Shown: positions 15,349 through 25,400 of the stretch, piece by piece
Numbering within the stretch: the stretch's first letter is position 1
Layout of the letters: each line of letters begins with the position of its first letter
The notes under the pieces: generated by a model
The model's input: the letters and a program-made list of their open reading frames with translations, nothing else
What the model was told of the DNA's origin: nothing
The model's database searches: none
Made by a program: the position numbers and the translations under genes
Assembly (NCBI GenBank): GCA_035602605.1
Contig: DATNLZ010000086.1
Location: 1 to 33,281, forward strand
From: DASQHY01 sp035602605
Lineage (GTDB): Bacteria > Acidobacteriota > Terriglobia > Acidiferrales > UBA7541
Direction: 5' to 3'
DNA length: 33,281 nt

Positions 15349-18108
15349 ATGCGCAATACAGGTCGTATCGCACCTCACAATGAGAATGGTCAGGAAATCC
15401 TGCCGGAAATTAATGCGTTTGAGAGAGCTCTTAGCGAAAGCGAGAAACGCCTGCGGCTTGCGCAGCAGGTCGCTCGCGTCGGCACATTTGAGTGGAATCT
15501 CAAGGAAGGTGTGAATCGCTGGACGCCTGAATTGGAGACTATGTACGGCTTGTCACCGGGGAGCTTCCCAGGTACGCAACCCGCTTGGGAAGAACTCCTA
15601 CATCCTGAGGACCGTGATGAGGCGGTGCGCGGTGTTGAGCGAGCCATGAAGGACGGGGCTTTCGAGGGAGAGTGGCGTGTTGTTTGGCCGGACGGCTCGG
15701 TGCACTGGCTGATGTGCAGGGCTTGGGTGTTCAAGAATCAAGCGGGCGAACCGGAACGTCTGATCGGCGTCAATATTGATGTCACCGACCGTAAGAGAGT
15801 CGAATTCGCGCTGCAGGAGAGCGATCGACGCTTCCGCGAGATGTTTGATGTGCTTCCCGTCGCCATTTACACCACCGATGCGAAAGGCCGCCTCACATAC
15901 TTTAATCCTGCCGCAATCCAATTCTCTGGTCGGGTGCCCGACCTAGGTACGGACCATTGGTGCGTGAGCTGGAAACTGTTCCATTCCGACGGCACACCTA
16001 TGCGACACGATGAATGCCCAATGGCTCTTGCGATCAGGGAGGGGTGCATCGTCGACGGTGTCGAAGCCATCGCGGAGCGGCCCGACGGCAAGCGTGTCTG
16101 GTTCGCGCCCTATCCCCGACCGCTACACGATGCCAAAGGAAGGATCGTAGGCGGCATCAACATGCTGCTAGACATCACCGAGCGCAAGCAGGCGGAGCAG
16201 GCCACCGGTGTGCTAGCTGGCATCGTGAATTCTTCGGACGATGCAATTGTCAGCAAGAGCCTGGATGGCATCATCACAACTTGGAATCAAGGTGCCGAGC
16301 GGATGTTCGGCTACACGGCGGAAGAAGCTATTGGCCAGCACATTACACTTATTGTTCCGCACGATTACCGACACGAGGAATCGACCATTCTTGAACGGCT
16401 CAAGCGAGGCGAGCAGGTCAAACATTTCGAAACCGTGCGCCTGCGCAAAGACGGTACGACGCTGGATATATCCCTAACCATCTCACCGGTGAAAGATGCC
16501 GCAGGGCGCGTCGTTGGGGCGTCGAAAGTGGGGCGGGACATCACTGAACGAAAGCTGGCTGAGCGGACGGGTGGTTTGCTGGCTGCCATTGTGGACTCTT
16601 CTGACGATGCCATCATCAGCAAGAGTCTAGATGGCGTTATCACTAGTTGGAACAAGAGCGCAGAGCGCTTGTTGGGTTATCCAGCGGAAGAAGCTATTGG
16701 CAGACACATCACTCTGATCATTCCCCGTGATCGTCGAAACGAAGAAGCAAAGATTCTTGAGCAGATCAAGCGAGGGGAGCGGATAGAGCATTTCGAAACT
16801 GTTCGCCTGCGCAAAGACGGCACATCCATCGATATTTCCCTTACGATTTCGCCAGTAAGGGACTCCGCAGGGTGTGTTATTGGGGCATCGAAGATCGCGC
16901 GAGACATCTCTGAGCAAAAGCGGGCTGAGCGCGCATTGCGCGAAAGCGAAGAGCGAGAAAAGCAGATGACACTGAAGGCCATAGCAGCCAAGGCAAAATT
17001 CGAGGCGGTATTCGAGCAAACTTCAGTGTTTGCCGGCATTATGACTATTGACGGGCTATTTATTGACGCCAATCATTTGTATCTAGAAGCATGCGGGTAT
17101 CGGGCTGAAGAAGTTCTAGGGCGCCTCTTCTGGGAGACTGCTTGGTGGAGAGGCTCCCAGGAAGTTCAAGAGAAGATCCGAGTCGCGACAATACGAGCAG
17201 CTCAGGGTACGGCGACGCGCGAAGTGCTCCCTTATCATTGTGCGGATGGCACCCAACGGATAGTTGACTTCGCTCTCCATCCCATCCGTGACCCTGAAGG
17301 CCAGATCATTTTTCTTCACCCGACTGGAGTCGACATCACTGACCTTAAGCGCGCCGAGGAGAATTATCGCACGTTGGCGGAGACGCTCGATTTAGAAGTC
17401 CGCATTCGGACCCAAGAACTGGAGCTGCGAAACGCGGAAGTTCTGGACCAATCGGAACGGCTTCGAGACCTGTCTAACCGTCTTCTCAGGACCCAAGATG
17501 ACGAACGGCGGCGCATTGCGCGCGAACTGCACGACAGCGCCGGTCAGATCATAACCGCACTAGGAATAGGTTTGGCCAATATTGGTCAAAAGGTGAGGCA
17601 AAATCCGCCGCTGGCCAAAGCCTTAGAAGAAAACCAAGAACTGCTTCAGCAACTAAACAAAGAAATACGGACGCTGTCTTATCTCCTGCATCCACCTCTT
17701 CTGGACGAAAATGGTCTATCCGAAGCGATTCGTTGGTATATACAGGGATTCACAGAACGCAGCGGTCTAAGTATCGAATTGAGTGTCTCTGAGAGTTTCG
17801 CCAGGCTTCCTGACGAAATGGAACTGGCACTGTTTCGGATCGTGCAGGAATGTCTCACGAACATTCATCGCCATTCCGGCTGCAAGAAGGCGACGATTCG
17901 GATTTTGCGTGATGCCGAGAATGTTCGCTTAGAAATCATTGATGACGGTAAGGGCATAGCAGCTGAAAAGCTCGCGAGCATTCAAACGCAGCGATCAGGG
18001 GTAGGGCTCACCGGAATACGTGAACGCGTCCGCCATCTTCGCGGTGATATGGGCATTAAATCGGACACCCAGGGCACCCAAGTCTCGGTGGTCTTGCCTG
18101 TCCGGTAG
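15349..18108 (+). CDS. Multi-PAS sensor histidine kinase (HisKA_3 type)
   Basis: About 919 residues from ATG 15349. Five PAS domains occupy about residues 28-145, 155-280, 285-405, 407-527 and 553-670. The third and fourth are near-duplicates of 122 residues. A coiled linker leads to the HisKA_3 dimerisation domain (RRRIARELHDSAGQ, phospho-acceptor H728) and a HATPase domain with N box ECLTNIHRHS, DDGKGI and GVGLTGIRERV. The class usually pairs with NarL-type regulators, and a receiver-only regulator follows 84 bp downstream. An earlier ATG at 15211 would add a hydrophobic segment (HFVVVLFLLNVALVLPV) but reads through a run of nine G (15339-15347). Without that segment the kinase is soluble. 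Confidence 0.88.
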   Translation: MRNTGRIAPHNENGQEILPEINAFERALSESEKRLRLAQQVARVGTFEWNLKEGVNRWTPELETMYGLSPGSFPGTQPAWEELLHPEDRDEAVRGVERAMKDGAFEGEWRVVWPDGSVHWLMCRAWVFKNQAGEPERLIGVNIDVTDRKRVEFALQESDRRFREMFDVLPVAIYTTDAKGRLTYFNPAAIQFSGRVPDLGTDHWCVSWKLFHSDGTPMRHDECPMALAIREGCIVDGVEAIAERPDGKRVWFAPYPRPLHDAKGRIVGGINMLLDITERKQAEQATGVLAGIVNSSDDAIVSKSLDGIITTWNQGAERMFGYTAEEAIGQHITLIVPHDYRHEESTILERLKRGEQVKHFETVRLRKDGTTLDISLTISPVKDAAGRVVGASKVGRDITERKLAERTGGLLAAIVDSSDDAIISKSLDGVITSWNKSAERLLGYPAEEAIGRHITLIIPRDRRNEEAKILEQIKRGERIEHFETVRLRKDGTSIDISLTISPVRDSAGCVIGASKIARDISEQKRAERALRESEEREKQMTLKAIAAKAKFEAVFEQTSVFAGIMTIDGLFIDANHLYLEACGYRAEEVLGRLFWETAWWRGSQEVQEKIRVATIRAAQGTATREVLPYHCADGTQRIVDFALHPIRDPEGQIIFLHPTGVDITDLKRAEENYRTLAETLDLEVRIRTQELELRNAEVLDQSERLRDLSNRLLRTQDDERRRIARELHDSAGQIITALGIGLANIGQKVRQNPPLAKALEENQELLQQLNKEIRTLSYLLHPPLLDENGLSEAIRWYIQGFTERSGLSIELSVSESFARLPDEMELALFRIVQECLTNIHRHSGCKKATIRILRDAENVRLEIIDDGKGIAAEKLASIQTQRSGVGLTGIRERVRHLRGDMGIKSDTQGTQVSVVLPVR

Positions 18109-18192
18109 TTGGCAGTTCAGGCCCAAAGAATATATCGAGCGTAGGAGGACGGCAGAGTAAGGTTCACCGAAATTGCACGATCCGACCAAAAC

Positions 18193-18582
18193 ATGCGCAT
18201 TCTTATCGCAGATGATAACGAGATGGTCCGCCGTGGGGTCATGGGACTTTTGTCCTCGGAGACGGGTTGGGAAGTTTGCGGAGAAGCCAGAGACGGCCTA
18301 GAGGCTCTTCAAAAAGTTCGAGAGCTTTTGCCCAACTGTGTCCTCCTGGACATAAGTATGCCAGGCATAAATGGGTTGGAGGTGGCCCGCCTTATTCGGC
18401 AAGAAGTGCCAAAAACCAAGATCATAGTGATGAGCCAGCATGATCCAATTCAGATGTTGCCGCGCGTCATTGCGGTAGGCGCGAATGCGTGCGTCGACAA
18501 GAGTCGTCTCAGCACGGATTTGTTGACGAGTATCAAAAGGCTTGAGTTAGCCTCGGAACCAACCGAACCTAAAGCGATTTAG
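18193..18582 (+). CDS. Receiver-only response regulator
   Basis: A 129-residue protein that is a CheY-like receiver with D7/D8 for metal, D53 as phospho-acceptor (LLDISMPG), S81 in VMSQHD and K103 in CVDKSR. It looks like the receiver of NarL-type regulators but ends without their LuxR-type DNA-binding domain. It follows the histidine kinase on the same strand and is its likely partner. Output would have to be through protein contact or as a phosphate sink. Confidence 0.85.
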   Translation: MRILIADDNEMVRRGVMGLLSSETGWEVCGEARDGLEALQKVRELLPNCVLLDISMPGINGLEVARLIRQEVPKTKIIVMSQHDPIQMLPRVIAVGANACVDKSRLSTDLLTSIKRLELASEPTEPKAI

Positions 18583-18893
18583 CAGATATCCACTGCAGCT
18601 GCTATTCCGTGAAATTTGCCGATAGAAGACGTATCTGCAGTTCTGGATGAACTGGCTGCTGTTGGGAACAGAGTCGAGCTAGTGATTTACTTGGCCAGTC
18701 CCACCGGATCCGAATGATGACATGGTGCTGGGAACAGCCATCACTGCCATGAGGCCCATTTGGTCAACGAGGTTGCGCAGTTCGCCGGTATGAGTCCCGG
18801 CGGCATCGCCCCGCAACGTGTGGCCGATTTTTCCAAGACGCGGTGCGAATGAGTTGGTAAACTTGCCCAGCACGTTGCTGGGAAACCTCAAGC
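18583..18893. other. Unresolved stretch between regulator and next gene
   Basis: These 311 bases show short protein-like strings on both strands. On the minus strand, 18679-18891 reads as 70 residues with a plausible composition (NLVDQMGLMAVMAVP). On the plus strand, ANELVNLPSTLLGNLK faintly recalls the helix of CheX-type proteins. No frame has a good start or length. It may be a decayed gene. Confidence 0.3.
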
Positions 18894-19568
18894 ATGAAGC
18901 GCGCGGCCCTCGGTGTTCGAATGCATTCCGGTTGGGGAGTGCTCGTGGCCGTTTCCGGAGACGCCAACGCGGTGGAGGTAATGGACCGGAGGCGCATCGT
19001 CACCACGGATCCGAGAATCCCCGGGGCCAACCAGCCCTATCACTATGCAGCGAGCCTCGGACTCCCAGAGTCGGAAAGATACCTTGCGGACTGTGCAGCC
19101 GTCTCAGAGCGCTTCGCCTTAGCGGCTGTCGGGGAGGTGGTCCGGGAATTGAACATACACCACTATCGAATCGTAGGTTCTGCCGTCCTCTTGGCCTCAG
19201 GTCGCCCTCTGCCGTCTCTTTCGAAAATTCTCGCGTCGCACCCGCTGATTCATACGGCTGAGGGCGAATTCTTTCGCAATGCCGTTAGAAAAGCTTGTGA
19301 ACGTTTGAAAATTTCTGTCACGGCAATGAGGGAGCGAGAACTCGATGAGCTTGCTAAGACGGCATTCGGGAAAGCGGCGAGCCGGGTGCAGCGCGGGATC
19401 TCAAGCCTGGGAAGTTCTATTGGCCCACCTTGGACCAAGGATCACAAAACTGCGGCACTTGCCGCTTCAATGATTCTGGCACGCGGGGAGACTATTGCCG
19501 CTCAGAAGAGTGGACCACTCAGGAAAGGAGTTGAGGCCACGGAACTCTTTGGAAAGCGTCAGACATGA
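18894..19568 (+). CDS. Conserved protein of unknown function
   Basis: A 224-residue protein. I recognise the opening pattern (ALGVRMHSGWGVLVAVSG, then DRRRI and QPYHYA) from conserved hypothetical proteins, but no function. The N-terminal strands could belong to an RNase H-like or actin-like fold, which is only a guess. It has no signal peptide or membrane helix. The C-terminal half is basic and helical. The ribosome binding site before ATG 18894 is weak. It is convergent with the protease gene. Confidence 0.65.
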   Translation: MKRAALGVRMHSGWGVLVAVSGDANAVEVMDRRRIVTTDPRIPGANQPYHYAASLGLPESERYLADCAAVSERFALAAVGEVVRELNIHHYRIVGSAVLLASGRPLPSLSKILASHPLIHTAEGEFFRNAVRKACERLKISVTAMRERELDELAKTAFGKAASRVQRGISSLGSSIGPPWTKDHKTAALAASMILARGETIAAQKSGPLRKGVEATELFGKRQT

Positions 19569-19698
19569 CAAGAGTCTCTCTCTCCGGACAAGAGCTCCCG
19601 CGGAGCGGCCCCCATGTAGGCCTTTGTAACTGTAGCTTGGTTTCAAGGACTGTACAGGTGAGACTGCTACGCGATCAGAACCGAGATTGGTCTGACGG

Positions 19699-21204
19699 TC
19701 AATCGAGCTGGAAGTCGACGAACATGAGCTTGCCATCCCTCTCGATCTGGAGGACCACAGGACTGTGGGGTTTCAATTGATCCAAACCGGAGCGAAGACG
19801 GTTCACGCCGTCGATCGGAACGCCATTCATAGCGTGGATTACGTCTCCGGTCACCAGGGAAGCGCGACCGCCGCCCGAATCTGCGGCTCGGGCAACAACT
19901 ACTACTCCGGACGAAACTCGAACGTCGGGAAGCCGCTGTGCAATCTGGCTATCCACATCGATTCCCAGAATACCCAGCTTCCCGACGAGGCTATTGGCGG
20001 GGTTTACGAAATCGGTCAGGCGGTCAACCTGGTGTGAATGGTCAACGATCGGAACATCCAATACCAATTCCTGAGAGCCGCGGAGTACTCGGACTTTTAT
20101 TTGCTCGCCTCCGGCGTGCGTGAAAAGATTAAAAGCAAGCAGGGGTAGACTATCCACCGACTTTTCGTTGAGGGCCAAGATGATATCTTGGACTCTCAGT
20201 CCGGCTATATCACCCGGCCCTCCGGGAAAAACATCGGACACAACTAATCCGAAGTTCCTCGGCAGGCCGAGCCCGGTGGCAAGATTCGGAGTGATCTCTT
20301 GAACCCTCATTCCGAGCCCGCTGTGGTGTAAATGGCCATATTTCCGGAATTGCTGGTATGCAACGTTCACAACCGAGCTAGGTATTGCGAAGCCTAAGCC
20401 CTGGCTTCCACCCGACTGAGTCAGAATGAAGGTGCAAATGCCCACGATTTCGCCGTCAATATTTACGAGCGGCCCTCCGCTATTCCCGGGGTTGACGGGG
20501 GCATCGGTTTGCACGTAAACCATGGAGCTGTCGGGATCGAGCTGGCGCCCTGTCGAACTCACCACTCCTGAGGTGACCGAATTCGACAAACCTTCGGGAC
20601 TCCCAAATGAGAAAACCAATTCACCTTGTCGAAGCTTGCTGTAATTTCCAAGGGGAAGCGCAGGGAGGCCAACTCGATCGATTTTGAGTAGCGCCAAGTC
20701 AAGTTCGCGGTCCGTGCCGATGATTTGGGCTTCCACTATCTGCCCTCTTGAACTGACAAGCGCCCGCAACGGCGATTGTTCCGCAACCAACGTGGGAACA
20801 ATCACTTTGATCCGCTGAGCTCCCGCCACGACGTGAGCATTAGTCACGATGTACCCGCTAGGATCAACGATGACACCGGAACCGATGCTCCGTTGCTTTT
20901 CGACGGCGAGACTCGTGTTACCGCGACTGCTTTCCTCGACGACGCCATACCCAGACGCAACCACCTGGACGATGCTCGGCGAGACATGCCTGACAAGTGC
21001 CTCGAAGGAGCTATTGAGCTGATGCAACGGATCGAGGGCGGTTACTGTTCTGGAGGTCTGAGCCGACAGGTTGGTTGCAAACAATAAGAGACACGCTGTC
21101 AGGGAAAAGCGAATCCTCATGAACTGAGGGCATTTGTTGCGTGGGGCCCAGGCTTGTGGACTCGTCCTATCTATAGGCTGCATAACCGACCTCGAAATCC
21201 TCAT
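19699..21204 (-). CDS. HtrA/Deg-type serine protease with two PDZ domains
   Basis: A 501-residue trypsin-fold protease. The catalytic triad is H124 (NAHVVAG), D169 (RELDLALL) and S242 (GNSGGP). Two PDZ domains follow at about residues 295-390 and 415-495. A signal peptide (MRIRFSLTACLLLFATNLSA) begins at residue 29, so the true start may be ATG 21120. However, the ribosome binding site AGGAGG lies ten bases before ATG 21204, which favours the longer form with an extended leader. Proteins of this type degrade or refold damaged proteins in the periplasm. Confidence 0.88.
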   Translation of the reverse strand: MRISRSVMQPIDRTSPQAWAPRNKCPQFMRIRFSLTACLLLFATNLSAQTSRTVTALDPLHQLNSSFEALVRHVSPSIVQVVASGYGVVEESSRGNTSLAVEKQRSIGSGVIVDPSGYIVTNAHVVAGAQRIKVIVPTLVAEQSPLRALVSSRGQIVEAQIIGTDRELDLALLKIDRVGLPALPLGNYSKLRQGELVFSFGSPEGLSNSVTSGVVSSTGRQLDPDSSMVYVQTDAPVNPGNSGGPLVNIDGEIVGICTFILTQSGGSQGLGFAIPSSVVNVAYQQFRKYGHLHHSGLGMRVQEITPNLATGLGLPRNFGLVVSDVFPGGPGDIAGLRVQDIILALNEKSVDSLPLLAFNLFTHAGGEQIKVRVLRGSQELVLDVPIVDHSHQVDRLTDFVNPANSLVGKLGILGIDVDSQIAQRLPDVRVSSGVVVVARAADSGGGRASLVTGDVIHAMNGVPIDGVNRLRSGLDQLKPHSPVVLQIERDGKLMFVDFQLD

Positions 21205-21352
21205 AGCTGCGGTCCCTCCTTATTCTTTCCTGTGAGTGGAGATCAGCCGGCCATCGGTGTTGCCAAGATCGCCTGATCGTTTCGACTAGATGCTCTGCGT
21301 ACGCAACTAAGGCGGTCGCTGCAAAAACCAACAGGAAGGCCAGCCACGGCAA
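21167..21352 (-). CDS. Possible small membrane protein upstream of protease
   Basis: A 61-residue frame starting at TTG 21352 behind GAAGG. The first 20 residues (MPWLAFLLVFAATALVAYAE) form one membrane helix and the rest is charged. It overlaps the protease start by 38 bases, which would allow coupling. Support is limited to the hydrophobic segment and position; it may be chance. Confidence 0.25.
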   Translation of the reverse strand: MPWLAFLLVFAATALVAYAEHLVETIRRSWQHRWPADLHSQERIRRDRSYEDFEVGYAAYR

Positions 21353-21558
21353 ATGCTACCTTCGTGTTATGTATCCCGCGGGAATCCCGTCTCGAGTTTT
21401 ACGTTGTCTCCGGCACGTTAGTTGTGTGGGCTTCTGTCATGGTTCAGTTCCATCGATTGAATTTGGCGACCCTCGCGTCTAAGTTCTTCAAAGTATTTCG
21501 GCAACGACGTCGCGCGCAGTTCATCGGAGCAGGCGCGAGGCGTGGTTCCTACTTATTG

Positions 21559-21942
21559 CTAATGCGTTGGATATACAAACTTCACGCCGGTGTTATCACC
21601 CGGGTAGAACCACGCCTTTAGGGCTTCTGGTTGGCCGGAAGGTTGCTCTTCGAACTGAAGGATTGTTTTGTCTTGAGTTTCCGTACGAGTGTCCGAAATA
21701 CCCTGGACCGTTGTGATCAACTGCGTCTCGTTAGCGTTGTAAATGGCGACGAGAGTGAGATCGTTAGAATCCGGCAGCTTGAATACATAGGTGCCCGCGG
21801 GAAGCACTTTCCCGGGAACCTGAATGGGTTCCTTGACAGTCACAATCGTTTTCTTATCCCATTCGTCGGCCCGACCCTTTGGGACAAAGAAGATCCCCAG
21901 CACCATCAGGCAGATCATTCCACTGAACATTTTGCGGTACAT
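21559..21942 (-). CDS. Small secreted protein, acidobacterial conserved family
   Basis: A 127-residue protein. ATG 21942 has AGGAG upstream, and this start gives a clean signal peptide (MFSGMICLMVLGIFFVPKGRA). The mature part is a small beta protein with the landmarks TIVTVKEPIQVPGKVLPAGTY, ILQFEEQPSGQPEALKAWF and YPGDN. I recall this pattern from many secreted proteins in Acidobacteria, where the role is unknown. An envelope or extracellular location is inferred from the signal peptide. Confidence 0.75.
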   Translation of the reverse strand: MYRKMFSGMICLMVLGIFFVPKGRADEWDKKTIVTVKEPIQVPGKVLPAGTYVFKLPDSNDLTLVAIYNANETQLITTVQGISDTRTETQDKTILQFEEQPSGQPEALKAWFYPGDNTGVKFVYPTH

Positions 21943-22420
21943 AGTTAAGGCTCCTTTCTTAGAGATCTGCACTTCAAAGCTCACATCGCGGAATTTAGTT
22001 CGCAAAATAGAAAAGCATTCCTGATGCCAAACCGCATCGAAGACGACCAGCGGAAAGCGAACGTCATTTCAGTGAGTTACGCCGGTTGCGCATTTTTCGC
22101 AGACTAAGGTGCTACGGCCGCGCGCCGGTACCCTGTCACCGGTGTCAAAAGTGTGGCGCTAGTCCGGGGTATAGGGCGGTAGCAAACTCAGCAGGCATGC
22201 TCCAGTTTGCCGCGTTTGACCTAGATGCCGCGGTGGGCCGCATCAAATCCCCCTTCACAGGCGCGCCCACATGCTGGACGTGACTGTCAGAATCCTGACT
22301 TTGTTTAGTTTGTGTGCGGGCGGAGACGCTCAGACGACTGATCGACGATTGCAAAACCCTTTCGCGCCACACGGATATGCGCGTAGCTCGGCAATGTTAA
22401 GCGCGGCCTCGCGAAGACCC
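21943..22420. other. Intergenic region, no gene supported
   Basis: These 478 bases hold the promoter region of the small secreted protein and the 3' flank of the Oar-like receptor. Short open frames exist on both strands, but none has a ribosome binding site or a recognisable sequence. Confidence 0.35.
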
Positions 22421-25400
22421 TCAGAAGTAAATCTTCAACGCCAATTGGATAATTCTCGCCTGATTTAGTTGCACTGGGTTCATCTTGCCAAAATCGTTGT
22501 CGTAGGGGCTGGTGTGCAGCTCGCCAAAACGCGGATGATTAAAAGCGTTAAACATCTCCGCCCGGAATTGTATTTTGGTACCTTCGGTCGGCTTGAAGTT
22601 CTTCATGATCGCGAGATTTACCTCGTTCACACGATCGTTGCGCGCGTGTGCCCACCGTGTGGGCTGCCGCCAAACGACGGTGCCGAAATCCTGGTACACA
22701 CCATTCCTTGGATCGGTTCCAACTGAGGGTTTGTAGCTGGCGCCGGGAAGGTTCTGGACGCCCGTCCAGGCGGGCCAGGTTAAAATGTTATCGTCCTTCC
22801 CCGGGTAGCGTACGAAGTGCGACGTATCGAACCACCGATCTAGAGTCCGCTCGCCGCGCGATAGCGCGAAGTTCTTTCCATCGTAAAAATAGTTCGAACC
22901 GATCACGATGGGAACGCCCGACTGTATCCTGAACGTACCGGAGAGTTCCCAGCCCCCGACGACGGCGTCAAGCGCTCTGGGCATCCCGCCACCAAATCGT
23001 CGTCCGCGCCCCACGGGCATTTCCCAAATGGGCGCGACCGAGACAATGTGGGGACGGTCTTCGCCACCGAGCTTATGCTCGGGAACCGCTCCGGCAATTT
23101 CCGGTCCCCACAACGAGGTGTCTTCAAACAATTTTGAAAAGGTGTAAGCCGCCAGCAAGCTGAAGCCTTTACTGAATCGATGCTCGATCTTCATTTGCAT
23201 GGCATCGTACTGATTGCTTCCCCACGGATTTGCGTTGCGACCGACTCCCCCAAGGATCTTGATGGGGCGGAGCAGTTGGCCCAGCGAAATCAGCGGCGCC
23301 GTCGAGATTCCTCCGCTTACCCCCGGCAAATCTTTAAAGGGATTGGGAATCTGGTCGTCCCACAGGTAAGCGTGGTCCTTGATATTGTCCGTCGACTCGA
23401 GCGGTTTTCCTGCGGAATCGAACCGGGGTACGCGCAGGCTGCGCCACAAATCAAACGGCTGAAGATTCTGGTCGAGCCCCCAATAAATGTTGTAGGTCTT
23501 GTTGTGGGAGTACCCGAGCTCGAACAGCCACCCCTTGTATTCCTGTTGCAGGTGGACGCTGTACTCCCATGAGTATGGATGGCCGGGATCCTGATTGTCC
23601 CAATTGACTCCCTGGCCGAGGTTAGTGAGGGGGCCGAGGGACGAACCCGTCGGTTCAAGGATGCCGTTGCGAAAAGGATTCGCGAGCGTGTCGTAAGGCG
23701 TCAGTCCATTATCGAGCGACGAAGTAAAGGGTGTGAAGCGGCTGAACCCATTCTGGCCGCCTTTCGGTCCGGCCGCTTGCGTAAATCGCCCGAAACCGCC
23801 GCGCACGACTGTACGCTCCTTAATGCGATACGCAAATCCGGCGCGGGGTTGCCACTCGTGGTAATCACCATTGACGGAAGCTCGACGATGGCCGTTCACG
23901 CCATTGAAAAGTTGGGCGCCATAGATTTTGAACGAACTGGCCGGCACGAGACTCGCGAGCTGTGGGCCAAACGGATACTTTTTCGGATTAGCGAGCACGT
24001 CTTGCAGAATCTTCGTGTATGCCGCTTGGGCCGAATCGCTGATGGGGTTGAGCGCGGTGGGATCAAAGTCGCTGGTCATGCGGTTATAGCGCTCGATGAA
24101 GGGCCGCTCGAAATCCCAACGCAGGCCGAGATTAAGAGTGAGCCGGGGGGTCACGCGCCAGTTATTTTGTAGATAAAGGGCGTAGTATCGTTGCGAATCA
24201 AAACGATTAGCGTTGCGTGAGAAACCCCCGCCGCCCGGAAGGCCCAGCAGGAAATCGGCGAGCGAGTGCCCGGTAGCAAAATCGCCGGCATTGTAGCGCA
24301 CGCGAGTCCATTGATTTCCGAAACCGAATTGCCCACTCTGGTTTCCGTAACTTCCACCGGCTTCTTGTAAGATTCGATACTCTCCGCCGTAGTGGAAGGT
24401 CATGTTTCCGTGTATATGCGTGAGGTTGGCGTTCCAATTGTAATAAGTATAGGCGGTGTAGCCTCCTGCGCCGCCACCGATACCGAAAACGCCATCGATG
24501 CGCGGAAATGATAGCCTTTCCATCTTGGCTACAAAATCGTGGCTGAATCCGAGCTGCTCAGGGTTGAAGTTGGTGCCGTGACTAAAGCTCGGCTCCTCGA
24601 AGCGGGTCACGTTGAAACGCAGGTTTAAGAGCTTAGTAGGGGCGATCGTCCAGACGTGGTCGAAGCCTGCGCCGTGATTGATGCGCGACCCGCTGCCTCC
24701 GGTCGAGACGTTGTGGAAGTCGTCCCCAAGCAGCTCGTCCTCGTGATCCCAGCGCACGGAGACGAAACTTTTGTGCCGATCATTCCAGCTATGATCGACT
24801 CTGGTCAGTACTGACGCCATCTTGTTATTGCGCGTGCTATTGGGGACGAAATTGTTCACCGCGTTCCCGCTCGACGCGCTGGCCGTATTAGGCAGAGGCA
24901 CGAAGGCGATAATCTTTTTGGCAATGGGACTAATGCGGTCAAGCGGAATTACGTTGTTTGCGAAAGGTGTGCGTCTGCCGGTGGTGCGATCGACCGTCCT
25001 CGGGTCGTAGATAATAATCGGATAGTGCTTGGGGTCCCCCGGCTTGGTCGTAAACGATTCGCTGAAATCACCGTTCCGTTCTTTTTCCGTGGGCACCGAT
25101 CGAATGGTAAAGCGCGGATCCTGGTTGCGCGTTCCTTCGAAAGAAACGAAAAAAAAGGTCCTATCTTTACCGTGGTAGATCTTGGGAATAAATACCGGAC
25201 CACCGAAAGTGGCTCCGTAGAGATTAAAATGCGTAGGCGGCCGCGTCCCGTTGGCGAGATTAGTTTGAAACAGGTTGGCGTTGAACACGGTGTTCCGCAC
25301 GTAGTCATAAAGGTTGCCGTGGTAGTGGTTAGTGCCGCTTTTGACTGACATATTGATGGTCGCGCCGGCTTGGCGACCATACTGCGCGTCGTAGGCGTTA

